A DNA stretch of 64,000 nucleotides from Metallyticus violacea (GCA_030762175.1 CM060833.1:171850501-171914500); one strand, 5' to 3'. Numbered from the stretch's first letter, positions 12,784-25,540 are shown. Notes: generated by a model from the letters alone, not told the origin. Numbers and translations are program-made.

Positions 12784-13653
12784 TGTTATGTTTTGGTTGC
12801 ACAAAAGAACTCTAATCTTTTGTGCATGTTTGAGTAAGAAGTCTGGAATAACAAGGTTTTCCGTTAGGCCTTGAGGAACAGGTGGACAAGGAAAGGTCGA
12901 AGAGTTTCCTTTTATGTGAAAGGACAGGAAGGTTATCTTTTGTCAGGGTATAGGGCGAACCGTATAACAATAAGTTTGTGATGTAACACAGAATGAGTGG
13001 AATATATAGGGAATAATTTTTTGGGACCTGGGGATAAACAGAGCAAATAAAGATCTAACCAATCGAAGGATTCAGGACGATAGTTGTTTAAGTAGCAGCC
13101 AATAGAGAAGAAGAGAAAGTATCCCTACCGGACGACTGTGTAGTTAATAAAAGGTAGTGATTTCAGCATTAATCATGGGCAATTCAGAAGTGAGAAGTGG
13201 GAAGGAATCAGAGAGAAATCAGAATCGTCAGAATGCAGCATTAGACATTCGGCAGTTAGACTTTCAAATGGTGCATTGCCTTGGTATAGTTAAAGGCCTA
13301 TGGTGACGCAGTTATTACGAAACATTAGAAAGACGGCGAGTTACTTCCAGAGTAAATTTCTGCTGCGTATAAATCCTCAGTTAAATTGGTGACATTGTTT
13401 CAATGATAATTTTATGGTATAATCAGAGACTTGTACAAAGAAACAGTGACATTAAAAGAAATAAGCGCGTTATAATAATGAGAGAATAAGTGATAGCCTA
13501 ATTGAACTGTGCACAGGGCGTATATAAAAGAGCTTAGTAATAGACAGTTCAACTAAGAACGCGCAAGAGTGGAATAAGAAACACTCATACTCCTTAAGAC
13601 TTAAAGGCGACCCAATAAAGTAACAGGTATATAATAAATCTTATTATATTTCA
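12784..13653 (+). mobile_element. Candidate solo LTR
   Basis: A TATA box ('tatataaaag', 13521-13530) is followed only about 90 bp later by a poly-A signal AATAAA (13614-13619) and a second AATAAA near 13635. This spacing is typical of the U3-R-U5 layout of an LTR, not of a gene. The proposed start 'tgttatgttttgg' (12784) matches the first 13 bases of the minus-strand LTR proposed at 49334, and the proposed end is 'tttca' at 13653. No primer-binding site or target duplication is evident, so the element would be solo or truncated. Boundaries are uncertain. A short non-LTR transcription unit is an alternative. Confidence 0.4.
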
Positions 13654-13781
13654 ACCTTACTAATTTGTTCATCTTCTGCCCTGACTCTCAGTCCTTTCCC
13701 TCTGACAAGTAAATGTCAACTCCAGTATACTCTACCGAGCTATAGCCGAGGCACACGCGGTACATTGAAGTACAGCAGTGG

Positions 13782-13784
13782 GAG

Positions 13785-13814
<30 letters not shown>
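13782..13814 (+). repeat. (GAA)n microsatellite
   Basis: About eleven near-perfect GAA/AAG units. The Glu-rich (plus) and Phe-rich (minus) open frames spanning it are produced by the repeat. Confidence 0.97.
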
Positions 13815-13815
<1 letters not shown>

Positions 13816-14172
13816 GGACTACTTCATCACTAATATAATTACTTACCAATCCAATTCCAATCAATCCACCCAAAGTAATCATAAAATAAATCTCCCCTCT
13901 GCCACAATACTTGTTTTGATTATCAATCGCATTCTGATTTCAAATACAAGTATCACAAACAAATTCAAGTTATATGTATAATGTAAATTAGCATTTAGCA
14001 ATTAAAATGTTATTATTGACATTATTATTCTACAGCTATTCAACGTTTTATTTTTAGGAAGATCTTAAGAGTAGGGTCTGCGAAAAAAGATCAATGCTGA
14101 TTGCTAATGGGCTCTTTAAGTAGATATTCTGCTTGTGCAGAATTATGAAATATTCAGTCTATTCATCGGAAT

Positions 14173-14191
14173 GATGATGATAATAATAACA

Positions 14192-14274
<83 letters not shown>
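14173..14274 (+). repeat. (AAT)n microsatellite, about 100 bp
   Basis: AAT units, mostly perfect, with a GATGATGATAATAATAACAGT-like imperfect left flank. The overlapping 109- and 98-codon poly-Ile frames on both strands are artefacts of the repeat. Confidence 0.97.
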
Positions 14275-15417
14275 CTGCCTGTTGTCACAAAGATTCACGT
14301 TACCATTGAATGCAATCAAGTGGTATGGCGGTGTGACAATGCGCCAGTGTTCAGAGTGGCCTACGGACGCACTTGCATTAACTAGTTCCAGAGAAAGCTG
14401 TTCTGACAACTGTTGTCGGAAAAAGCAAAGCCTCGCCACACACGTAATCCCCTTGTTGCAGTGAGGATTTGCATTGGTTCAACAATGCTCATTATGCCTA
14501 GAGAGATTGCCGTTATGAGAGAAAATATTTTCGCGTGGAAAGCTCTCTCAGGTTTTTAGCATCTCCTTGCAGTATGAAATTTTCTTTCATAATCGTCCCC
14601 ATAGACACCTTGGACAACCGTATAACTATAAGAAAGCCAAGAGTTCACTTTGAGAACGTGGTGCATACAGATACCCACTTACCTAGGAACGGCTTAGACT
14701 CTTAGTTATGGATCATTTCAAAGCTGTTTTGCAGTTTCGTCTTTGTAAATATTTCACATTAGGCCAGTTAACAATTTCTAAACTCAAGTTATCGGTCAAC
14801 ACTAACCTCAAAATCGTCCGATGGTGTATTTCGCAACAGTGCTGGTGGTGATCTAAGCACCGCTAGCTCTAGGTCTTCGAACCTCCTGGGCATTGTCACG
14901 GAACTGTATCATCACATATTTTTCTAGAGTTTACCCTTTGCACTTCTTCTATAGTATCATCATCGACAACTGTTGAAGGGCACTTTGATTTCCATCATAA
15001 CCTTTAAATTGTTTGCTTGTGACATTACTTTAATAAATTATGTTTCTAGAAACCAATTTTTTAAATAAATATGACAATAAAGTACCGAGAAACCAACTTC
15101 ATAGACAGTTCGAAGAAATAAAGTTATTTATGCATTTTAGCCATTATACAAGTCGCAAAAATATATGCATGGAATGTAGGAGCAGAAAGGGAGTCAAAAA
15201 TGGACTGCTGAAGAACAGGAACAAATGTTCTTGGACCTTCGTTGTGGTTGCTGCAGGCGTTAACTTCAATGCTATGGCTGGTCAGGAGGACTGAAAATTC
15301 ATTACCTCATCCCAAAGAAGTGCCTTACTCTTCAAATAAAGAACAAACTTCAGTGAATGTTCAAAGTGAACCACCACATGCCAGTGAACATCATCCATGT
15401 AAAACGATCCACTCCTT
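14275..15417. other. No recognised gene
   Basis: Short frames only. The 84-codon frame at 15040-15294 contains no recognised motif. Confidence 0.5.
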
Positions 15418-15418
15418 A

Positions 15419-15570
15419 ATTTTTGAATAACGCCTCCTTTTATGCTGAGGCACCGCAGGCGTTGATGCATCATGAGATGAAATGATAAATTGAGAAAGGG
15501 GATTTATTTTTAAGTAAGGAAACGTTCTAGGACTAAGATTGGGATAACTTCCCGGTATTTTCCATTTATG
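15419..15570 (-). mobile_element. SINE-A copy 4a, 3' half of a tandem dimer
   Basis: Minus-strand SINE-A lacking the tRNA-like head. It holds the tail (plus strand 'aataacgcctccttttatgctgaggcaccgc'), the 'catcatgagatgaaatga' block and the 'ggaaacgttctaggactaag' block, and stops at 'tttccatttatg' (15570). There it abuts the tail of the next complete copy without spacer. See the dimer finding. Confidence 0.88.
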
Positions 15571-15828
15571 TTTTTTGCTACAGAGGCACCACAGGCTGTG
15601 ACACTGATGATACATGAGATGAAATGACATATTGGGAAAGGATTTATTTTTAAGGAAAGAAACGTTCCAGGCCTAAATTTCGGTTACCTCCCCGGCATTT
15701 GCCATTTATGAGGACTGAGGAAAACCTGGAGAAAACCTCAGTCAGGGAGGACGGTTCTGGCGGGATTCGAACCCCGGAACCCCCGGTCACTAATCCGCGC
15801 CTTAACGACCTCGGCCACCCATGGCGGT
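15571..15828 (-). mobile_element. SINE-A copy 4b, best preserved copy
   Basis: This is the most complete SINE-A in the window. On the minus strand it starts 'ccgccatgggtggccgaggt' with the A-box region 'tggccgaggtcgttaaggcg', as in Ser/Leu-type tRNAs. The B box is 'gggttcgaatcccg' near 15765, and the end of the head pairs with its start ('cgccagaaccg'). The body has 'ttttcctcagtcctcataaatgg', 'caaatgccggggag', 'ttaggcctggaacgtttc' and 'catctcatgtatcatcagtg', and the tail reaches 'cctgtggtgcctctg'. The usual 'aaacgggcgttaaacacca' end is missing because the junction with copy 4a falls there. Confidence 0.92.
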
Positions 15829-16149
15829 ACTCAGATTGGAAGAGGCAGACAACGGAAAGGGGGTTAGGGGAACAAGAATATTTTTAAATGTCTGTATGTG
15901 AAGTAGTGTAGGTTATTGATTTTTGTGTTGTTTTCTATTCTGTTTATTTTATGTAGATATTTAATTTTTTCTATTATAAATTGCTTCTTTTCCATTTATT
16001 TATTTATGTTAATTGTTTGCCTGGGTAAAATATTGGTTTGGGCAGTTTCATGTATTTTCAAATGTATTGGGTAAGCACGTACGGTCCCAGGACCTGTGCG
16101 AAATGGATGATTTAGATTTCTAAAAATATATTTTATAAATAAATGTACT
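15829..16149. other. No recognised feature
   Basis: T-rich spacer between the SINE dimer and the ACT microsatellite. I see nothing in it. Confidence 0.6.
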
Positions 16150-16190
16150 AGTACTACTACTACTATTACTATTACTACTACTATTACTAT

Positions 16191-16257
<67 letters not shown>
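16150..16257 (+). repeat. (ACT)n microsatellite, about 105 bp
   Basis: ACT units with several ATT interruptions in the left third and a perfect right part. The poly-Val open frame on the minus strand is an artefact of the repeat. Confidence 0.97.
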
Positions 16258-16259
<2 letters not shown>

Positions 16260-18142
16260 ATTTCTTAGTATCAACAGCCTCTACGAGTGCTTTTTATGTA
16301 TAACTTTTGTTTTGAAGCTCACATATCTTCATTTCGTTTAGCTAATAAGTATTAACTGTTCCAAGTTGAGGCGATAGTAAATGAAAATTTGACTTCAGTT
16401 ACTTAAGCACCAAAGACGAAGTATAGTGTTGCAATATCTTTTTAGAATGATCGTTGCAAGTGCTTTAAAAGAAATAATTAGACCTGTAGACATGGGAAGA
16501 TTAATGAACAGGGTAATTTTCTAAGTTAACGTGTTAAGCAGTAACTGAAATAATTCTTCATATAATATTTCGAATAAATAATTTGTAGTGTTCTTTTCTT
16601 ACTTTTCTTTCAAAATAATCAAATTTAATTCTAGTATTCACAAAAAATTCCAATTTTCATTGGAAGGAAGAAAAGCCATGTTATCTCTCACATGGGGTCG
16701 AACGATGTTTTCTTTAGAACTGAAGGTCATCTAATGAGAGCTTTGATCACATGAATATGTGGATTTTCTGCCCCCTTCAGACTAGCAAGGGTTTTCATTA
16801 GAGTCGCAGTTTTTCTTGTGAAAAAGTATTCTTATTGTTAACTTCCCCAAAAACTACAAGAGATAGTGTTTTGTTTCTGAATGTGATAACCGCTTCCTCT
16901 GTTCTATTTGCTTTTTAAAACATTTATTTTGAACAAATTCTGAGACAATGTCCCACTTTGTATGAACAGTGCCGCTGTTTTTCTTGAAATCCAAGTGAAG
17001 TTTATAATGAAAACTCATTATTGTTATAAATCCACAAAAGACAACCAATTGTCAAATAGCAACCAAGCACTACAACGGAACTTCGCACAAGTTCTTTGTT
17101 CAATTCCAATATTGAGACTTACTGTTAATATTAATAAACGTTCTATTTACCGAAACCAACAATTTCCGTACATTTCTTGGGGTCTTTGAGTTCTTTATTA
17201 CTTGAAGCGTGTTCGAAAATTACCGCGACTTACCTCGGCATTCCCATTCTAAAAATCGCATGGAATGAACTTTAATACAACAATGCAGTTGCTTGCTTGC
17301 GTAAATTGGCGCTACTGTTGGGGTCCCGAAGCTTATCTCAGTGCATAAAGACGCGGATTATCCTAGCGCGCTTGGTTTCTGTAATGCAATGAATATTCAC
17401 AGGTGTTTTGTCAACTGGTTAGCGATAAGGTCTCCTAATGCGCAACTGTTTCCATTTGGGAACGCGACAATGACATTTTGAAAAATGAACCAGACAGTAT
17501 CCTCGTTTTCTCATACCTGCATTGATTAACAAACTGCAGGGAATATCTACAATATCTATAAAGATCTACAATTGTCGAAAATCTATGCGCAGTATAAGCA
17601 AAGATCCTCCACTTCTTGCATTACAACAAACCTTGAGTTTTTCATGTCTGGTGAGTTCGGATTTCACCACGACACATCGGAACCAAAGGATAGCCACGAT
17701 GACGAAACACAAGGAAAATCCGAAAACGAGAGTTTACGTTCAAGTACATTGGCAAGGAAGCAAATGAACCAAGACGGAATATTTATGATTGACTTACTGA
17801 TCATGTACTGAAGTTTACTGTGAGATATTAGCTAGTAGTCTCTTTGTGTTACAAGACAATGATCACATCACAGAAGTGAAACATCTGGGCTTTGCTGTGC
17901 TACCGCTCTCTTCTGAACTTCATCAGACTCCCGTGTTGAGACGCAATACGTAAATTATCAGCAAGATATGGAAAACATGCAGATCGAGAATTGCCCAACT
18001 AGAACTACGGAAAACAATCAGGTCAGTCTTCCTAATTGACCTAGTACATTAATTAGGTCTAAATTTTCTATAGTGTTATTCTCCCATCACGGAGGGTTCT
18101 TTTATAGGAGAGGTCTATATTGCTCACACGGTGAGATACTGG
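16258..18142. other. No recognised gene
   Basis: Two plus-strand frames overlap out of phase at 17522-17811 (81 and 79 codons). The second is acidic and polar (HDTSEPKDSHDDETQGKSE) and could be a decayed coding fragment, but I recognise no family. Confidence 0.45.
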
Positions 18143-18164
18143 GTAAAAACGGGCGTTAAACAAT
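18143..18164 (+). mobile_element. SINE-A tail fragment
   Basis: The sequence 'gtaaaaacgggcgttaaac' matches the terminal 19 bases of SINE-A in plus orientation. The fragment is so short that chance cannot be fully excluded, although the match is exact over the conserved tail. Confidence 0.5.
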
Positions 18165-18776
18165 CTCTGGATCAAGAAATGCGTTGTCTAATAAATGTAT
18201 CGGTGAACTGGAAAGATTCCCAGAACTCGAACCAATTAATGATGACGACCCTCTGAAAGAAGCTGAATTTCTAAGACGGTGTACCCCGACGACATAGCGG
18301 AACAATTAACTGGCAGGGCAGTGGGCTCATCATTATTAGGAAAGGGTGACGTCCCTACTTCAAAAATAGCAATTTATGCAGGCATGAGTATTATCCAATT
18401 AATAAAAGCAGCCTTTAAAGCATAACGAGCAGTGAGCGTATTACAAGACAGGTAGGGAATGCGAAAGGAATAGGAAATTAAAAAAAAAATACTTATTTTT
18501 TGTTATCTCTTAGGATATAGACAGCCATATTTCGCAGGTTTCATTTCGGCTGTTTCAGTCATTTCTATGCTGTTACTAATCATTGTACAATTTTCCTATC
18601 CGTACAGCCATGGCCTTACACAATGTGTTTTCTCTGTTTTTTTTTTATTTTAGTGTCCTTATTATAGTTCAGGAAATATTTTCAAATTTATATATGATAT
18701 GCTTAACAATATTATAATTTTAAGAAAATTTACATCCTAAATGATTTAATCATTGTACTTGTTTAATTGTCTTATA

Positions 18777-18779
<3 letters not shown>

Positions 18780-18834
<55 letters not shown>
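18780..18834 (+). repeat. (ATT)n microsatellite
   Basis: About 18 perfect ATT units. Confidence 0.97.
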
Positions 18835-18837
<3 letters not shown>

Positions 18838-19206
18838 CAAATTGTGTATTTTTCATTATAAGATGTGCATTTTTCTCTGCTAATTTTTCCAAATTATATT
18901 TTTCTATAGTTTTACTTAAATGATGATAAACCTTGTAACATGTCTTCTTTCAACACAATTATCATTTCGTTCCCTACAAAAGGAATTGTGTTTAATATGT
19001 GATAGTAAAATTTAAATTTCCTTGCAGTTCAGGCACTATTGTTTCTATATGTATACACATGTATAGCTAAAATAACAAAAAACTAGGAAACTTCAAGCGG
19101 TTCAGAATTTTGCATCTTTTGTGTTACTATTTCTGTGTTATTCATTTATGTTTATCCAGTTTGCGCTGTTTTAGCTACGATGATCTTTATGAGTTACTTT
19201 TATTTT

Positions 19207-19238
19207 TAGTAGTAGTAGTAGTGGTAGTAGTGGTAGTG
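19207..19238 (+). repeat. (TAG)n / (TGG) microsatellite
   Basis: About ten TAG units with two TGG variants ('gtagtggtagtagtggtag'). Confidence 0.9.
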
Positions 19239-20782
19239 TTTATTTCTCACGCATCACACACAGTTTTTTTAATACAAAATAGACACGAATAATAATAAAA
19301 AACATTACTTTCAAATATAGCAACAAAATTTATTCCAATTTGATTGGCTCAGTCCCCGGTTCATCAGCAGCTACCTACTGGAATATCCAGGGGACTGGCC
19401 TTCGATCCAACCAAATTATTTTTAGCATATATACAACAGCACAAGAACAAAGAAACGACATAACAAATATTTTATTCTAGAACATGGAGACTGTTATATC
19501 TTTTTCAGCATAATCGCATGTCACGTTTATCACATTTCTGGATAATGCAGTCAAGCCGTTTTAGTTGTAACTGTTCTTCTGCAACACTATAGTGCGGTTT
19601 TATGCAATTTCTGCAGCTAACTTCCTAGTTGTTCCTCGCCGATCGACAATCAATAGTGATTAGATCAAGCTACAAGGACCGGACAACCTGCACTTGACTC
19701 ACCTTCCACATCGTATGTCCTAGTCGAGAGGATAAAAAGAACGTGATCGGACGATGACCTAACTGGGCCAAATTTCAGTGTCATCGCTTGTAGGAACCCA
19801 GCATGATCTTCTCTTGCATTCCTATCACCAATTCATGAATGCTGCTGGCCTAAGAAAACGTCGCTGCTCGAATTTGCACCTTACTCGTTCTTAACTAGTT
19901 AGCAGCCATGACTTTCCTCTGGATATGTTCGTTAGTAGTGTGACGACAACATTGCCATTATTTCCAGCTCTTGTGTAACAAATGACAGTTTTGTTGCAGT
20001 GCTCTTCTCTGAACCTCGTGGACACCTATACACATTTTTTTTATTGAAATTAAGAGGAGTTGCTATATTTTTGTACTCCGTGACGAGATATCTTATCAAA
20101 TACTTTAACGTATCCAACGAAAAGTAAATGCGTTTATAAATTGAATCTTTTCTATTTTAGTTGAATTATATTAATATTAAGACACAATTAAACATCATCG
20201 TCCCTCTTTGAATCCAAGTTACATCTTACTTAGCAATGTTTCTGAAATTACGTTTAATGGTCTGGCAAAATACTAGACAGACGATATTCTGTGTTCAATA
20301 AATGTTATATTTGTTCTCTCTATATAAAACAAAAGAATTGTTTTAAACTGTATATTTTGATAGGAGCTAACTTTTCTGTAAATAGCAAATGCATATTTCA
20401 ACTGTCGGGAAAACGAAAGTGCATCTGGCGTTCAATATTGAATAGGAAATCATTCCCAAAGTCATAGAAAAAAGAACTATGGGACTTTTAGCGATCATCA
20501 AACCATGCCCAACAGTACACAGCAGCTATCGATAAAAGATGCGTTTGTTTTTAATTAAAGTCCTTACATAAACTTAACGCATGCGCAGAGAAGAAACAAT
20601 TTTACAACCAAATCGCAGAATAGCCAACAGGTAATAACTGAAAGTCTAGTATAGAATTTGGGGAATAATTGAACTCACCTAAACTTGTGTAACGTGCGGG
20701 ATAAAAGCAACTTAATGTCCTGTTTATTTTGAAAATAATTATCCCCACCTCTCTCATCAAATGTGTTTATGTGCGCCGCGAG

Positions 20783-20830
20783 TATATAATAAAAAGTGTA
20801 CTGCATGAAAATCACCACTCAATTATAACG
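20783..20830 (+). promoter_or_regulatory. Possible TATA core promoter
   Basis: The TATA box 'tatataataaaaag' (20783) follows a small CpG-containing patch ('gtgcgccgcgag'). A 'tcaatt' that could act as initiator lies about 36 bp downstream (20819). The first in-frame ATG in a reasonable leader is at 20908 ('atgaaagtagcaaag'), which opens only a short frame and meets 'ag|gtgttt' at about 20942, a weak donor-like site. The 68-codon frame at 20974-21180 also lies downstream but is not recognisable. No downstream exon could be assigned in the next 4 kb, so this may be a chance TATA in AT-rich DNA. Confidence 0.25.
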
Positions 20831-23800
20831 GAGCTGAAAGAGAACCAGTTAGTTCGTTAGTTGTACATTTACATACTCATTGTGTCTGGGCTGAGCGTGT
20901 CAAAGTATGAAAGTAGCAAAGTGGATAATCATCGAACCTAGCAGGTGTTTAATTAAAACAAAAGCCTCTCATAATGTGTAGGCGTACGGTAGAGAATGGG
21001 CTCTTTATGCACAGGGAAATTGCGTCCAGTAAACTGATGTGTGGGTCGGCCACCTCTTTCCGATCAAGAACTTTATTACTTCAGCCGATTAGCGCGTGGG
21101 GAATGACGGGGGCACGGCCTGCTATTTATCTAGAGAGAAATGGCTCAACCAGGTTGTTATATCTAACAAATTATTTCTAGCTTACGGATGCAGGATTGTT
21201 GCTAAAACACCAAAATATACATTTTTTTTTTAAATATCTCTGTTGTGCTTAAAAATAGCACTTTATGGAACAGGATAAGTAGGGTTGGTACTCTTAAGTG
21301 AATATATATTTTAGTTGCACGTAAAGGGAGCTCGCAAGCATGTTTGAAAATTGGATGTGATAAAGTGAGCTTATATTTTAAATTGTATATCACATAAAAA
21401 CACGTTTTTAAAATGTATGTAATAAAATTCAGTTTTAGATTTTAACAAAAATATTTTAGACTTATTAATGCAGGAACAGGATTACCTTGCCTTGTGTTTC
21501 ATATCAGCAGGACACCTAACACAGAGCAATAATATAAATTTATGAGAATTGTTCTTTCAAGACTCTATCGCTGTTTTTGTTATTCTTCACCTTCTTCTTT
21601 TCTCCTTGCTGGGTGTAGTGTGTGAACTCCAAAATATGGCAGTGCGAATTTGCAGTTTGAATTTTTTTTATAACTTGGCTTAATGCAAATGCTCGAAGTC
21701 GCCGTTGTCCCTCTGTCTCCATAACAGAAAATGTCGGAACCTGGTGCTGGTCTTTGCTAAGGTGTCATATCTGCAGCGTGATCGTCGACGCACATCAAAA
21801 ATGGGATGCAAGAGGGCGGCGGTATGAGAGAGTCGTTGTGTTCTGCCATCAACAGCGTTTGAGCTCGGAGCTGAAATGACTTATTTGCAGTTAATTTTTG
21901 GTTTTGAGAGATGGTAGTTTTCACAGTTTCCTTTCATTGGTGTGGTTAACAATGATGCAAGTGCAACCACAAACTATTATATTTGCAGCAATATATTGCA
22001 GAATTTAAAAATAAAGTGCATCTACAATGCAAGTATTTAAAATTTTCGAAAAATATTAGGAAAAATTGTGCATTTCACACTAATAAGTGTAAATTTTGAA
22101 ATGTGTTGGACATCCGGCAAGATAAGGATATTGCTAAAGTGTGAGATACAAATTTCCCATAATTACTTCTTCTGACGCGCAGCGGCTTTCTTTTTCTCGA
22201 TATAAGCGAAAGTTCCGCTATAATCGTAATTTATTTCAGATGAGGAACTTTAAGATCAGTGTGTACTGCAGTTGGGGAAACATCGCATGCAGTATGCTGG
22301 TGAGTGTGCACTGTTTATATTGATATAAAATAATTTAAACTTAAATATGTTTTGCCCTTTTGTAACATATTTCAAGCATTTTAGCTCTAAAACTTGAGTT
22401 ATAATGATAATAGTGCAAGTAGAGTAGAGCTTACCGAGATGCTCAATAAATAATTTCTTTATTACTGCTTCAAATACATTCCATTCTTATTGACTGTACT
22501 TTGCAATATAATCTCTCTATGGCTCTGTCGTCTTTGTACTGCAGCTGAGACATCGTCACGAATTATATCTTTCAGATTCGAGGTGCCAGATCTGAGCTGT
22601 AGGGCGCTGAAGTTTAATGATCTCTTTTTGGGCCGTAGGCTTTATATTTTTTTTCTCCTTGTCATAAAGCTCTCTAGGCACATCTGTACAAACAATGAAT
22701 ATCTGCTTCTTATCGTTCGACAATCAGCTTACCAGGGATCCGTTTAGCACAAATATTTTAACTGGTCAACGTTATAACATTAAACGACACACGGCCTGAA
22801 ATAACTGATTGACGATATCAGAAGAAATACCTAGTTCAAAGTTACGTGGATAGATGTCGGCGTGTTCCATCATTGCAGGTGTGTCTGCGGTGTGCGGTTG
22901 CCCGGAGTGTGAATGATAAATGTGACCAGTCCGATTTGTTCAGTACATCTGTTGTATTTGCATTAGAGTCTAACAAACATGAAGTTTTACTTTTACAGTG
23001 TACTTAACGAAGCTACAATCATAAAGTTTGGTGCTTAAGTAACTATAAAAGAAACCTAAATTTATTTAACTTTAGCTTCGCATTCTCCAAAGTGTATTAT
23101 TTTAACAACTATAATGTTAACTAAAAAAATGATTTTTACTAGTTTACATTTTCCCTATAAGTTTTAATATTTGTATATCCAGTATTTGTGAGATTATTAT
23201 TATTATTTAAAGTTTTCGTAAGTACACCATTTTATTCGTTTAATTTGGTTACCAATTAATTTAGCTATAGACTATTTATTAATCGCAGCACTTTTGTTTT
23301 CTTGCATTTACTATAAAGTCATTCAATGCGCTTTTAAAATGCAATTAGTGCAACATTTGTTTAAATGTTATATTCGAAAAATTAGTGGTAATTTTTAAGT
23401 GATTTAGTTTAAAATGTGTATGAAAATGTATTTTAAAAAGTAATTTTAATATTGTGCAGAGTGTAGCTTTTTGTTATGATGAAATATATTTTGTCATGTT
23501 TAATTTTTAACTGTTCTTTTTTAAATTTGGAAATTGATGTGCAGTTTGATGTAGCGCAAAAATTAAGTGCTTTTCATTTTTCCAATTTGAAATTTTTAAA
23601 GATATTTGGGGTGAATCTTGCATTTTTCATATTTTTTACGTTTTTAAAGGAAAGTGTATGAAAAACAAGTTTCTCAGAAATGAGAACAATTGTGCTAGAA
23701 TCGGCAATATACATCTACTACCTTAAGTTCCGTGTAAATTAAAACAAACAAAACTATATTGTCAAAAGAGGTAATTTTAGTGCATCATTATTAAGTTAAA

Positions 23801-25540
23801 CTAAATATCAAACACAATAATCTGAAGTAAATGCTTCTAAAACAGTAAACAATTTTACATTTCCACGAACCTATTCATGCTTCCGTATGACGCAACGTCC
23901 GAACACAAGTGAGATAGCATCCTCGCTCTCTCCGAGCCCTAAACGCATCGATTACCCGTCATATTGTTTGTGTTGGTTGCCCTTGACCACGTATCAAGTA
24001 TTATATGTGCTTGTACTTGTTTGGAGAATGCCGCCAGAGAGTATTCAAGCTTCAGTGCTTCGACAAACGTCTGTAGGTGCGGTGTTTGGTTTAGTAGAAC
24101 AACCTTCATTATGTAAACTTGTCGTCGTGGGATGTTAAAAGATTCCCATGTGTAAATATGTTAGAAATTTGATGAAATAAAATAAAAAAATAGTATTTGG
24201 TTTTTTAAGTATTAAAATGGCATGAATTAAAAATCTGCATCACTTGCTATTATTATTATTAATATTATTATTATTATTATTGTTGTTGTTGTTGTTGTTG
24301 TTGTTAAAGTCTTAAGCATATTTAATTGTTCCTTGTGTCTTAAATGTAAGTTATTAATGCAAAAACTATTATTGTATTTTTTTACTTTTGAAAATGGTAA
24401 CACTTTCCTTCCTATAAAATGTACAAAGTTTGTTACTCACTGACAATTTCGATGCAAGTTCACGATGTATGCTGACTCAAGTAGCCTTTATATCTTTGTA
24501 CTAAATGATCAATTCTAAGAATTCGCTTCAATAAAGTAGTTGAAAAAAATTAAATAATTATAAAAATCAATTTTAATATTTAAAACCCAAGGTAATTTAA
24601 AGAAGAGAGTTTGTTGACAAATAGTCATATTAACAAAAACTAATTTTACGATGCAAGAGACGTTTTAGTGATTTCAAAATGTGGGGATAACTTTTAAGTC
24701 ATAAAAAAATACAATAATGTTACAAAGAGAACTGTCAACATATAACACCACAAATTTTTGGTATAGATTTGAAGAAGCAAGATTGATTACATAAAAACTT
24801 TTATTAAACTTCAAGAAGGTTTACAGATGAGGTGGGGATGTCAGGATCTCCATACACTAAACACTAGAAGTGTAAATAGAAGGGTAAATATGCAGTGCAA
24901 AATTTATCAGATTTCGACTATGTAAATGTATGAAAGTCTAAAATGTTGTGCTAAAATTCAAATTGACATTTTTCTTTTCTTAGAAATTGGAATGAAACCC
25001 CATTTTCTTAAAATATTGTCCAGTTTTATGACAATAGCTTCGATAAAGTACTGATTGATTACGTAATTTTTCCATTTTCCATTTCCATGCATCGGAATGC
25101 AGAAATAAGTTAAATAGAGTGCGCTTCCTAGCTGTCGAAATCATTACTAGCCAAGTACAATTGCAGAATTGCAATTCCGACATTTTCCTCCATTGAAGTG
25201 TAGGGATATTATCATCAAAACTGGTTTTAACATTGAATTTTCAATTTCTAATGACTGCAGAAACAGAGAGAGAGAGAGCATATTATGCTAATTTCTTCAC
25301 TAACATACAGTTATTATTTTCTATTTCTAAACTAGCGATGTGAATTTGATGCAAGTGAGTAAACAAGACGCAGCAATTCTTCTAAGATAATTGGAAGTGT
25401 TAAGATGCGAAGAGGAATCAAAAGATAGAGTTAATTGTGTGATTCAACTGCTGCGTTTTTATCATTAAAATGCAAGATAATTAAAAAAAAACAGACCTCG
25501 CATCGCCACTTAACATAAAATGAAAGATATGAATAATGGA
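20831..25540. other. Long AT-rich interval without recognised genes
   Basis: No coding motif was seen. The 83-codon plus frame at 23887-24138 is GC-richer than its flanks and is followed by 'gaaataaaataaaa' (about 24174), which could act as a poly-A signal, but its protein matches nothing I know. A compound ATT/GTT microsatellite lies at 24248. Confidence 0.5.
24248..24306 (+). repeat. Compound (ATT)n(GTT)n microsatellite
   Basis: ATT units with one AAT interruption pass directly into about nine GTT units. Confidence 0.96.

Larger units (their letters stand above)
18165..20770. other. No recognised gene; two microsatellites and a tRNA-like palindrome
   Basis: Apart from the ATT (18780) and TAG (19207) repeats this is plain AT-rich sequence. 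Positions 19336-19412 form an inverted repeat with tRNA-like boxes, described as a finding. Confidence 0.5.

Noticed and set aside
14135..14464. 109- and 98-codon open frames on opposite strands rich in Ile
   Set aside because: Both are generated by the AAT microsatellite, which has no stop codon in these frames.
23887..24138. 83-codon frame followed by AATAAA-like sequence as a possible terminal exon
   Set aside because: AATAAA is expected by chance in such AT-rich DNA. The peptide matches no family I know and no acceptor-site context is convincing.
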